Below, piece by piece: positions 8,152 through 17,092 of a stretch of 17,092 nt of DNA. The notes under the pieces were generated by a model, which saw nothing but the letters and a program-made list of their open reading frames with translations, was not told the origin of the DNA and did no database searches. A program made the translations under genes and the position numbers. The first letter of the stretch is position 1; each line of letters opens with the position of its first letter. Origin of the DNA: Hymenopellis radicata (Eukaryota > Basidiomycota > Agaricomycetes > Agaricales > Physalacriaceae); NCBI GenBank assembly GCA_015501595.1, contig JADNRX010000969.1:1-17092 (forward strand). The letters run 5' to 3'.

Positions 8152-8747
8152 GTTGTTGTATGAGAATCCATTATCGTCACTCGAGGACGTTATAACCCAC
8201 TTGTGAACAAAAAGCCTTGTTTTGCCCGAGTGTGTCAGCTTCACTACAGGAACGGACTCAAACAATACATATAGCCTGAAATCCGGGTTGAAGTAAATAT
8301 CTCCTCTCACACAATAAACATGCTCTCAATCATGATGGTAGCGTACAATTATGGTAGAAACCCTGGGTTACGAACGAACTCTTTAACGGAGCTAGGCTCT
8401 CGATTCTCGCCCCGGGACAATCTCCGGAAGTAATATGTATTACAGAAAGACTCTCCGTACGGGCTTTACATCCTTCATATGCACTTATCAACGAATTCAG
8501 CTTGTAGTGTAGATAGCACTAGACGGCCCCATCAATGCAATTGTTTCCAATCCCTTGTTCTCAAGAGATCGTCGCGCTTTAGGTCGCTCACAATAAAACA
8601 TCTACTCTCGACTACTAGGTAGTAATTGGAAACATCCAGAATATGTTCGGATGCCTGAGAAATGGCCCCTAGTATTTGTCCGCAGGAAAACAAGGTACTA
8701 CTGCTAGTGGCTTTCATCCGCACAATGAATTTTCAACACCTCCATAG
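8152..8747. other. Intergenic
   Basis: No gene, RNA or repeat was seen. The stretch lies between the start of the small minus-strand gene and the 3' end of the DUF6535 gene, so it should hold the promoter of the first and the 3' UTR of the second. Confidence 0.5.
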
Positions 8748-11700
8748 TCACACGACATTGCTCAGTTCATGACCAGGATCACCCCTGGGGCTCGTCCTCA
8801 TGAGCGCACCCCAGGAAAAGCTGACCTTCACAGTGGCGGGAGGCTTGGACTCCTTGCTGGATGATGATTCCGACTCGGATTCGGAGCAGTACTGAAAGTG
8901 CACTGCGTCAGTGGTACAGGGCGTTACATCATGTTTCCGTACCTTATCCAGCAGCGATAATATCGAAGAATGAGGGCTTGAATCGAAAGGTTCAAGTGCT
9001 GTGAGTATCCCCGCCATCTCTTCGTACGGCAGATATAGCGTTGGAACGTCGCTAACGGTGGGGTAGATACGTTCAGGGTACCTTTCCCTATACTGGTTAT
9101 ATAGAGCAGCACCGTCTCCAGTACCAAAGAACGCAAGGAGATCGTGTCGACATGAATCCCATGCGGTAGGGGATAAATGAGAAACAAACTTCCGAAGCTT
9201 TAGTAATCCATGCTGGCCGCCAATGACCAACATCTGGCAGATAGCGAAAGCATGGTGCTCGGAAGAGAGGTAATCAACCATTCGTTGAACTTCGGGCCCG
9301 GACGGTAGGCTTTCTATGCAGTCTACGTAGGCGGCGGCCAACAGGGCACAGGATCGGTAGTCGTGAAACAAATTGGACCGGGGAGCAACAACCAAAGGCG
9401 CCATGATCTGCTCGTGCGCTAGGCCCAACCAGTTTTGAGCGTAAAGCTCGTTGCGAACCTCAGCCCCCAGAATGATAGGTGTCTGTCCGGAGACGATGAC
9501 TGGCCAACGGATCTTCACAATCTCGGCAATAATTTCGATCGACTCTTTACATTTGGGAAAATCTTGGAAGATGAGAGCGACGATTGCTCGCACAGCCGAA
9601 GGCGGCAGCTGCTCGGAAAGCGGCATGACGAGTTCCTGGTTAAGTACAAGGGTTCTGATGAGCGCATGAAGGATCCGTAATTTGTGAGACGTGGTCAATA
9701 TGTCCGTGAAAAAACTCGCACTGTTAACCACGGAGATCAATGAGCAGAATGTGGCCTTGACGATCTTCTTATGATGATCAAGCATGGTGCTAGATTTAAT
9801 ACCGACGTAGCCTCGCACGCAATCAATAGCTGAGGACATGCACTCTCGCCCTCATCCCTACTAGTTGACTGGACACTTGATAGTTGGATCATGGCAAGGT
9901 TCAGTACGACGTCGTGCGGAAGCTTGGCATAATCGACGTCTGCGCAGACATCAGGATACAAAATTTGCGCAAGGCACTCGCAAATCGACGGCCGCATGAG
10001 AAACGTCATGACATCATCGAAGGTAACAGGCCTGATGTTCGGATATTGGGGGTAGTCGCGTATAGTTAAGTTGAATTTGTCTCTATAGATGGGCAACGAC
10101 ACAAGATCCTTGCAGGATTGATTGATGTCGCAGACCGTGTCTTCTAGACACTCGTGAGACTCTATCAGCCAGTCGAGAAGCTTCATCCACACTGGAGATT
10201 CCTGGTCATTGATATCAAGCCAACTCGCCCCTCTCCTGAACGCGTTCTGTAATATGGTCGCCCACGTAAAAACATCATAGAGAACCGACGGATTGAGGAT
10301 CTGTTCACGCAGGAACGATTCGGCATTTTCAGGATGGTGGCGAGTGACAAGAGTGGCGATAGAGTCGTCGCATCTGACTGCAGCTGTATTGTCGGGCGTC
10401 ATGACAATTACCGGAGCAAAGCCCTTCGGCGTGTCCGGGAGATTTGCCGTCGCTGAATGATCCATGGTCCCCCAAACACGAAGATGAGCTCGATACAGGC
10501 GCTCGTAAGCGGTCTGCTTGTCGGCAGCAGTATATTCTTGTGAACGAAGAAGACCACGAATGATTCGATCTAGATTAGGGATTCTGGAGCGAACAATCTC
10601 AACACTTTCAAGTGGAATGATGCTCAAGGCCTGGAGAACAATCCTCTGCACCGACGTGTTTGACGAGATGTTATGTAACCCAGCCAGTGCCCGTGCATCC
10701 AGCCCATGTCCCCTCTGTGCTACCAATTCTTTTTCGAGTGCTTTCAGCGATCTGGGAGTGACATCATGATGCAGAAGATGATAAGAACGATTGCTGTCCT
10801 CTTCGAGGTCAGCCGGCGGTGAGGGAGCATCTGGGGTATTCGACTTCAAGCCTTGAATGAGCGGGGCACCTGCGTTGCAGATACAGGTATAGACTCGGTG
10901 CCAGCGTTGGGAGAAGCTGAGGGAAGTGGTTTGAAGATAGCCAAGCAGGAATATGAGTAGCGCGTCAAATATGTCTTGTACGGACACGTGGGTTTAAAGA
11001 GGGGAAGTAGATTTTGTGCCGAAATATGACACAAAGGCAAAGAAGGCAATAGCACCAACAACTATGGCAATGGGTGTGCTGAGAGACCGTACATAGACGA
11101 CGAGTCCCCCGAAGAAAGAGGCCCATGCGACGTGCATGAGCACCGGCAGTATCCCAATGATAAGTGGTACATGCCACTCCTTTAGTTCTCGTATCGGAAC
11201 TGGCGCGTCCGACAACGATCCCGAGGTGTCCCGACGAAGTCGCCAGGTACTGGTGGATCCACTGCTTTGTGAGGACAGCAAGGAGAGCTGTCGTCAAGCT
11301 AAGCGCTAAGCTCGTAAACCATAGTGCGTTAACAAACGTGCTGTGCTTGATACGCGAACAGGGGTGGTGGGGGATAACGCGAATGAGCAATGCCTTCGTC
11401 GGACGTAGCACCGTTGAGCATGGCGCGTTGGAGGTGGATGACTTCGAACATCAAGTTCGCGGTAACCTCGGAGAAGTCGACTTGGAGGGTTTGGGAGCTT
11501 TGAGCGACGAAGGTGGAGACGACGGCAGAGAATATCCAGCCTGGAAGCAGGAGCCGGTGAGTTCTGAATAACGTAACAACTCGGATTACTCACAAAGACG
11601 AGCAACACATCCAAGGCATCCCTCCAGTCCTCGACCATATCGCTGTCAAACTTGCTGTACTCTTCGAGGAAGGTCTTCCAGACCCTGCCATGGGCCCCAT

Positions 11701-12140
11701 CTCCTTGAACTTCTCCTCCAGGAACTTCTGCTCATAGTCGTAGGGGTCAATGCCTAAGCATACGTGGCGCATATTAGTGTACGTCTCATACCAATGCCAG
11801 TCACGAACCTTTCTCAACGCGTGGACGCATACCCTTTAAGCCCAATCTTCGTTTGGACTTCTTACGCGTGGGGTGCAACATATGTCGGTATCGTCGCGAC
11901 AGATTGTTCTCCTCTGTCGCTGCTCCTGCCTTTGCAGTATCCAACGCGGGGCTCGTATTAGAGGAAGATCGGGCTCAGAGGCGAGTCAACACGTCCAGGT
12001 GGCTCCAGGGATACTTCAGCAACAGAGAGGTGTGGCGTATGAGATGACATTTCGAAGCAAGGAATACGGGGATCTGATTCGCACGATGTCATACTGATAT
12101 TTACCACGTTCCTTATTCCTTCCGCGGCTGTCCCTGACAT
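8748..12140 (-). CDS. DUF6535 membrane protein, large, frame-broken in its N-terminal half
   Basis: About 1,000 codons. The start is ATG at 12050 (MSSHTPHLSVAEVS) or in-frame ATG at 12140. Exon 2 (from 11753) holds GIDPYDYEQKFLEEKF, VWKTFLEEYSKFDSDM and DALDVLLVF. Exon 3 opens with FSAVVSTFVAQSSQTLQ, then VNALWFTSLALSL with TKQWIHQYL, then EWHVPLIIGILPVLMHVAW and IAIVVGAIAFFAFVSYFG, then CPYKTYLT. This is the four-helix DUF6535 domain of Agaricomycete proteins, function unknown, probably membrane-bound. A long helical C-terminal region follows (about 10955 to 8748), ending in a Ser/Glu run (CSESESESSSSKESK). Joining the domain needs about eight single-base frame corrections between 11960 and 10960, and an in-frame TAA sits at 10994-10996. 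The C-terminal 2.1 kb has none, needing only the 47-nt intron 9830-9876. The gene may be decayed at its N terminus, or the C-terminal part may be expressed alone. Confidence 0.75.
8892..8942 (-). other. Possible in-frame intron near the DUF6535 3' end
   Basis: This 51-nt stretch has donor gtacgg, a branch-like cactgac and acceptor ctttcag. Its length is divisible by three, so the frame is open with or without splicing. Confidence 0.45.
9830..9876 (-). other. Intron joining the two long DUF6535 frames
   Basis: This 47-nt stretch has donor gtgtcc, a tcaact branch-like element and acceptor cctcag. Removing it joins the 416-codon and 363-codon frames exactly in phase (MIQLS to IDCVRGYVG). The donor is weak, so a one-base slip is the alternative. 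Confidence 0.55.
11541..11593 (-). other. Intron within the DUF6535 domain
   Basis: This 53-nt intron has donor gtgagt and acceptor cttccag. It lies directly after DALDVLLVF and before the first membrane helix, where the family motif continues as AGLFSAVV. Even after splicing, one base is missing in ggatatt (about 11533) to reach the expected frame. Confidence 0.7.
11754..11832 (-). other. First intron of the DUF6535 gene
   Basis: Donor gtatgc at 11832, branch-like cactaat and acceptor tgcttag give a 79-nt intron that joins RRLGLKG to IDPYDYEQKF. A second in-phase donor, gttcgt, 24 nt downstream (near 11808) would give 55 nt instead. Confidence 0.6.
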
Positions 12141-13278
12141 GGTATAAACACGCGTATTAAAGCAGTACAATGGGAACGTGAATCACCTCATTTGCCGTAG
12201 GGCGGTATGGTATGTCTTGTTCCGATTTGGGTAAAATGGTGCCTACATAATCCGCAAATCGTTGCGACGTCCTCCCGGAACCACCACCTAGTGTTTGCGA
12301 GCCAAGAGCGAGGACTATGTTAAACTTGGCAACATCGCCATGTAAAGCAAGTGCGCCCGATTGGATTAAGACATTCCTAGAGATCCTAATAGTCCCTTTT
12401 GGGCGCGTATTCCAGGACCCACAAAAACAATCATGTTCATAAGCAAACACAACCATCAGCCCTGAATGCCTGCATTCCTAAACCGACGAAATGGAAGGCT
12501 CAAATCGACGCCACACAGTGTACAAACTCCGATATTGATCCGAAGCCGTGATCTGTGTTCACGCCTTGAGGGTCGTCAATCTCGCTGTTGACACATGTTC
12601 ACGTTCAGCGGTAAGCGCTCACCATCGTAGCGAACTGACCGGTGTTGACTGCGAGAAGAACGCAGTAGTACGAAGGTGGAAGATGGCTTTCACGGGTCGA
12701 ATGATTGTGCTAGAACCTCAGTCTTTACGGATGCGCGCCGATGAGCAAACTGCAGCTTTGTTCCAGTTTAGGCAGAAATCGTACCTATCCACAGAGTCGC
12801 TGAAGGTTCCTCCCGAAACCATCAACTGATGCTTGCTGGCCAAAGAGGAACGAATATCTTGAGGGTGATTAATGGTGATCCGAACGCCGGGCACAAGATC
12901 TGTCTCCACAGCCTTGATGATGGTCAATACCGCGATGGACAGATATGCTAGAGGCAAGCTCTCACCTTCATGCCTGGCATAACAAAAGCAGCTTCTTCCC
13001 ATCTGCACTTGACAGTATACACATATTTTCGAAAGCGGTCGACCAGCAGCTCACACACTGCACTGTGAGGCGGTACGAGTTAGATGAATATGTAGCTTGA
13101 CCACAATTGTATTCGTGGTGCATATACATCTGAGCAGAGAGATGTTAAGCTCGGAGCAGGGCAAGTAATAGAAGATTCGCGTACCTTGAGTAAACTGCGC
13201 TACCAAGGTCCCGTCGCTCTTTTTCGTTTAGACCATGCCGGACATGGTATCGGAAGTACCTCGGGCATCGTTCTTGCT
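12141..13278. other. Gene-poor stretch with unassigned minus-strand frames
   Basis: Two minus-strand frames, 12157-12456 and 12718-13008, read somewhat like protein. The second holds MGRSCFCYARHEGES with a donor-like gtgaga directly after it, then GVRITINHPQDIRSS and HQLMVSGGTFSDSVDRYDF. I recognise no family, and the pieces do not join into a gene model. The DUF6535 promoter should lie in the first part. Confidence 0.35.
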
Positions 13279-13683
13279 TCAAACAACCTCAGACGTCCTC
13301 AACACGCCCTCGCCTTCAACCCTCAAATTATACTTTCTCGGCCGGTCCGTATCGCCCCACTTGTGCTCACGCTTGTATCGAAGAATGTCCACCTTCTCTT
13401 CCCACTCTTTCCATTCATCGCTGCCCAGCGCCCTCCACGCCGCCGCCGCATCGCGCGAGACGTTCGCCTGCTGTAACGCAGTGTGCGCAGAGACGGACGT
13501 AAGCTCCGCGATGGTCTTGGCGAGTTCTCTTCCAGCCTTGTTGTACGCCGTACGAAATAAGATGAACGCGTTGAAAGGTTTGGCAGGCCTGTCGCAAGTA
13601 GATTTAGGACGTCTTGTCAAGAACGACGGCGATACATGTGTTTCTCGCAGAGGGGCTGCAGGTTGCTGAACACGAGAGTACAT
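13279..13683 (-). CDS. Small HMG-box protein
   Basis: This single open frame of 134 codons runs from an ATG in good context (acaccATGT) to TGA. Residues about 32-112 form a divergent HMG-box: KPFNAFILFRTAYNKAG matches the PxNAFxLFR first helix of fungal MATA/HMG-box proteins. After a longer than usual spacer, QQANVSRDAAAAWRALGSDE and WKEWEEKVDILRYKREHKW carry the second- and third-helix tryptophans and the basic end. The domain binds and bends DNA in the minor groove, and such proteins act as transcription regulators in the nucleus. The protein is little more than the box, so it could be a short regulator, an accessory mating-type-like factor, or one exon of a larger gene; no second exon was found. 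Nothing in the neighbourhood resembles a homeodomain mating-type locus. Confidence 0.7.
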   Translation of the reverse strand: MYSRVQQPAAPLRETHVSPSFLTRRPKSTCDRPAKPFNAFILFRTAYNKAGRELAKTIAELTSVSAHTALQQANVSRDAAAAWRALGSDEWKEWEEKVDILRYKREHKWGDTDRPRKYNLRVEGEGVLRTSEVV

Positions 13684-14643
13684 GGTGTAGTCGACAGAGC
13701 GAGAACGAAGCCGGTTCGTTTTAGGAAATAGGTGACTATCCAGGCTCTGTGATTATAATCCGTTTCGACGGATTTCGCCTGGAGCCTCTGCGCTGCTGGA
13801 TGGTGCAGTAGGAAGGAAATTCAAAGAGGGAATGATGAAATTTTCCGTTCTTCACTTCCCACGTTATTGCAAATCTGAGGCAAGGCAGTTAGGGAGGGAA
13901 CCGTGAATTATCTGAATACAATCGGGAGATCGAAAAACGGTGAGTCGCCAAATCGAAATTGATCCTGGTACAAAACCAAATTATAGCTCTCGTCCCCGAT
14001 TCTAAATGAAATTCGCGATTCACGGTCTAGAACTGAAAATAGTGATCAGTGAGTGGAACAAAATGCAGTGAATTAATTACTGAAAGAATTCATTCCTGCT
14101 AGCGACTGAGTACTGAGCGAGTGGAACATTCCTTTCCCACAAAATGGAATTCTAAGATAGTCCCGACCTAAACATCAAGTAGTGAAGTAACGGAGCGCGG
14201 CGATTGTAAGGACAAAACCAAAACCACGATCATGAGTGGACAAGAACAAGAATCGCCAGCGGACAAAAATGAAGTCAAGCGTGAATCGAATATCTATTTC
14301 CTTTGCCAGGATGGGACCGCTCTTACCACATTGTAGCTGTTCTATAGACACGTATATCTATACATGTCCATAAGCAAAATGATTACGCCCATAGAATACG
14401 TCTGAACTCACAAGCACCGGCTAGACCGACGAAGCAGATGATGGCCTTAGCCAACATGCCTTCGCATAAGGAGCTAGCATTCACCAATACGACCTCTAAA
14501 CACCGAGTACTGCGAGGTGTAGAGTATGCCTAAGGGCGACCTATCAAAACGATCGAGGACGACGGAAGAGTCGGTGGGGCAGTTACAGCTTGAATCTAAT
14601 GCGATGGTACTGAAGACCGTGGAATAATACTGGCACGTCAGCG
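13684..14643. other. Intergenic, AT-richer
   Basis: No gene is supported. The HMG-box promoter should lie at the left edge. An inverted pair accgtgaat/attcacggt stands at 13900-13908 and 14018-14026. The word gagtggaaca occurs twice (about 14055 and 14119). A 34-codon frame at 14232-14336 (+), with Lys/Glu-rich residues after an A-rich leader, is too short to call a gene. Confidence 0.45.
13757..13774. other. Perfect hairpin with TTCG loop
   Basis: The 7-bp arms aatccgt and acggatt flank the 4-base loop ttcg. It lies 74-91 bp upstream of the HMG-box ATG. On the minus strand it would be in the promoter or 5' UTR. The sequence can form the structure; no function is known. Confidence 0.5.
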
Positions 14644-16370
14644 ATGGTCGGGAGAGTGAATCAAGATATGGACGTGCGACGGTACGTAGAATCTGAGACC
14701 GCCTCGAGGCCGCATGCTCATGAGGGGGTCTTCCAAAGGCGTAGAACTATGCGATGGACTTTGATGATAGGCGTCCGACAATCTGTAAGAGGTCCGTGCC
14801 GAGTAACTGATGATGATGATGATGTTAGGTCGCATTTACAAGCGTGTCCGGTACGGATAGAGCTGCGTGGCATGTCGCCAAAGCGGGGCCAGTGTGTCGT
14901 CCGGGTACGGGCATACAAAGGGACCGCGTGCAGTGGTCGTTCCAAGTCAATCATAACGATGCCCGCTACCTTCAGCGGCTCTAGAAACGTACAGGACACG
15001 TTAGTGACATTGAACCCGAATGAATATCAAAACGCACCAGACTGAGAATTGTCGTCGGACCATCACCCGCGGCCTGTCTAGGCGGCGCTGAACGCTCTCA
15101 TCATTCCTGTCAGGCTTTTCCGTGTTCTAATCTCGTCCCCGTCATCGTTGCCCCAGCCACCGAAGTAAGGAGGGAAGGCGTCTGAAGGAGCACATGCTGG
15201 TTGCAATTCAAGTCGGATCAGCGTGCCCGATCACGGTTCCATCCGGACTATCATGCTGTTGCAGCAGCTTCCATCGACGTCTAGGATTCCTCTAGTTATA
15301 ATGCATATCCCTTGACTCAGGCTCGTAGTACGTATCTTTACCCATGTTCTACTTTGACCCGCTGAGGCGCGTCATCAGGACATTCATCTTGAGAAAACGC
15401 GAGGACCGCCAATTTGTGAGTACCCTCGACGCCTGCAGCTTATTCTACCTTGACCTCTTGATGAGGATTGCAGCACATCGGGATACCCTCACATAACCTC
15501 CGTCATCTAGTGCAGAAGAGCCCGCATTTCCCAGCGCGCCCTCAAATGCATGTAAGTAATGTTCTCCAACTTCACTGTCTACTAGAAATTTCATTGTTAT
15601 AACTTTGATAGCGGATTCTTCTCTGGAACTGGCCATGAATCTAGACGCAAATTGGGCGCAAAAAATGAACGCGTCTTCCCGACGCTCCAACAGCCAAACA
15701 CAGATCTAATTCTGAAGGCTAAGACTACTTGCCTAGTCGCCACGACAGCTCTTCTTCCTGAAGACGATGCTTCCGCCTTCTGTCACGTCAAATCTTACAG
15801 ACACCCCTTCTTTCGTCCATGTCATATACGCTCAAACCATCAGCTCGAGTAGACCCTTAACCTCTTTGGCTCGGTGGCGCGCGTGGAAGGTTTTTCACCA
15901 AGTTGATAGCTCAAGCATGGTGGAAAAAGTTTCAACCCGGCGTTCTGATTCTTTCGCTATGTGCCACACTTTCCCCTACCTACCGGAGAGTGCGAAATAA
16001 CTAAGTAAGACATTCAATTGTCCGCCTTTACACTATGGGAAATTCTAATGGCGGTGTCCTAGTTCGATTGTTCTGTTTGATCTTTGATCACATTTATGTG
16101 ACGCCACGCTTCATGCTAGTACCAGATCATCCTCGCCGACAGCCATGAAGTCTCCGTTGAATGATCAATGCCTGTAACGGAGCGCTCCGCTTGCCTAGGC
16201 GACTCAGGGTACTTTGGCATTCCAAACCAGGTATTTCAGGGTGGACGCCCACGTGATCAAAATTTCTCTATTGTCGGCCATTGTCGATGTATTTGGCTCT
16301 CATCCGCAACCACAATCGTTGCCACTCACGCCAACCAACACATTCCCCAATCAAACCAATACCGCGCAAT
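14644..16370. other. Intergenic, short frames only
   Basis: A plus-strand frame at 14644-15045 and overlapping minus-strand frames have no recognisable domain; a (TGA)5 microsatellite at 14808-14824 gives the former a five-Asp run. A 50-codon plus-strand frame at 15344-15496 (MFYFDPLRRVIRTFILRKRE) contains a donor-like gtgagt and may be an exon fragment. Frames at 15445-15690 (-) and 15652-16000 (+) show nothing recognisable. Confidence 0.4.
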
Positions 16371-16796
16371 ATGGCCTCGTTGACGACTCGGACAATTGTC
16401 CAATCTGCGTCCACATCTTCCCCTTCTCCTCGTGGAGCCAATCCCCCGGCTTATAACGCGCCGATGGCACCCGCGGGCAATTCTTTCCCCTTCACATTCA
16501 CCTTCACCGCCCCAATGCCCATGCAGTCCGTCCAACAAGGCTATCCTCTCCCGCCCTATGGCTACGCTCAGGAACGACGAACGCCTCCCGGGACTTCGAC
16601 CTGTCAGCGCGTAACGCGTTTTCACTGCCGACTGACCATGGTTTCACTTCACCGCGCCCAGGCCCATGCCCAACATCCGCAACCCGTTCAACAAGGCGCC
16701 TCGCCCGTACCCTACATGCACTTCCACGATCCATCGGCCTCCCAGTCTTCAGCGTATTATAATGGCAATCCCCCGGCGGTGTATAATGACGAGTAG
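16371..16796 (+). CDS. Hypothetical Pro/Gln/Tyr-rich low-complexity protein
   Basis: The ATG at 16371 has a good context (aatATGG) and opens 141 codons to TAG at 16794-16796. An upstream in-frame ATG at 16281 is less likely. The product is dominated by Pro, Ser, Gln, Tyr and Ala: NPPAYNAPMAPAGNSFPF, QQGYPLPPYGYAQ, QHPQPVQQGASPVPYMHF, SSAYYNGNPPAVYND. Such compositions are typical of disordered, often RNA-binding or transcription-associated proteins, but no folded domain is visible. The middle (about residues 72-95, Arg/Thr/Cys-rich) breaks the pattern and may mark an intron or a frame slip. A parallel frame at 16214-16456 (PQPQSLPLTPTNTFPNQTNT) has the same flavour and could be an upstream part. 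Confidence 0.4.
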   Translation: MASLTTRTIVQSASTSSPSPRGANPPAYNAPMAPAGNSFPFTFTFTAPMPMQSVQQGYPLPPYGYAQERRTPPGTSTCQRVTRFHCRLTMVSLHRAQAHAQHPQPVQQGASPVPYMHFHDPSASQSSAYYNGNPPAVYNDE

Positions 16797-17024
16797 GTTT
16801 CTAATCCTGTCTTCGACGCGCTTTTCTGATCCTTCATGCTCCAAGGGAATGGACCAAACTTCCGATGCCAACCAAACCGTCGTGTAGTTGTAGCAGTTGA
16901 CGAGGACACAGAAACCCCGCCCGGCGGGGAATCTGTCGGTGTCCCACATGTCTCGCGCTAAGAACTTTGATGTGTGTCAATGATTTCCTCTACCGCTCGC
17001 CATGTTCTCATGACGTTTGCTTAG

Positions 17025-17092
17025 ATCGCGAAATTCGCGCCATACCTCGTCGATTATGCTGAGAACGCCATCCTCGCTGATCTCAACGATGC
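17025..17092 (+). CDS. Possible exon start of a gene running off the right edge
   Basis: After an acceptor-like tttgcttag at 17016-17024 the frame is open to the window's end, reading IAKFAPYLVDYAENAILADL. The in-frame TAG of the acceptor excludes an earlier start in this frame. Only 68 bases are visible and I recognise no family. Confidence 0.2.
   Translation, partial: MAKFAPYLVDYAENAILADLND

Noticed and set aside
9435..10769. Plus-strand frames opposite the DUF6535 C-terminal region
   Set aside because: They are antisense to a 2.1-kb continuous minus-strand coding stretch and contain no domain.
13900..14026. Inverted repeat accgtgaat/attcacggt as a possible second MITE
   Set aside because: The arms are only 9 bp and I found no flanking target duplication.
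14644..15045. 133-codon plus-strand frame with a five-Asp run
   Set aside because: The Asp run comes from a (TGA)5 microsatellite, overlapping minus-strand frames are equally long, and no domain or splice structure supports any of them.
16915..16929. GC-rich palindrome ccccgcccggcgggg as a terminator-like hairpin
   Set aside because: A stem without a T-run is not a terminator signal in a fungal nuclear gene, and short GC palindromes are common.
1..17092. tRNA, rRNA or CRISPR-like arrays
   Set aside because: No cloverleaf with a GTTCRANNC-type loop, no rRNA core sequence and no regularly spaced repeats were seen on either strand, judged by eye only.

Overview
The window reads as nuclear DNA of a filamentous basidiomycete, most likely an Agaricomycete (mushroom or wood-rot lineage). 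This rests on short GT-AG introns of about 45-80 nt with CTRAY-like branch sites, an omega-class GST with typical fungal exon structure, a PCL/Pho80-type cyclin with the basidiomycete GFLSRMWGA tail, and a DUF6535 membrane protein, a family expanded in mushroom-forming fungi. No database search was possible, so family names come from motif recognition.

Layout. 1-1495 (+): 3' part of a PCL-type cyclin gene, open at the window's left edge. 1623-1696: degenerate short tandem repeat. 1820-2690 (+): decayed F-box/leucine-rich-repeat-like gene, ended by a 432-bp miniature inverted-repeat transposon (2692-3123) with a perfect 8-bp target duplication. 3415-3864 (-): unrecognised coding-like fragment. 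4223-5171 (-): four-exon omega glutathione transferase with a TATA box. 5628-6131 (-): second, inverted copy of the F-box-like sequence that shares an intron position with the first. 7721-8151 (-): two-exon gene for a 126-residue protein of unknown function. 8748-12140 (-): large DUF6535 gene of about 1,000 codons. 13279-13683 (-): small divergent HMG-box protein. 13684-16370: mostly empty. 16371-16796 (+): Pro/Gln/Tyr-rich hypothetical protein.

The genes do not form an obvious pathway or cluster. GST is detoxification/redox, the cyclin is a kinase regulator, and the HMG-box protein is a DNA binder. The DUF6535 and F-box-like genes belong to families known for lineage-specific expansion in Agaricomycetes. 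The region looks like an ordinary gene neighbourhood interrupted by duplicated and decaying accessory genes and a small transposon.

A recurrent oddity is single-base frame breaks inside otherwise convincing coding sequence: several in the cyclin, one right after the GST start codon, and about eight in the membrane half of the DUF6535 gene. The 2.1 kb behind that membrane half has none. Either the assembly carries indel errors or several of these genes are decaying; the sequence alone cannot separate the two. I found no convincing undescribed multi-gene system. The best candidates for novelty are the MITE, the inverted F-box pair and the small two-exon gene.
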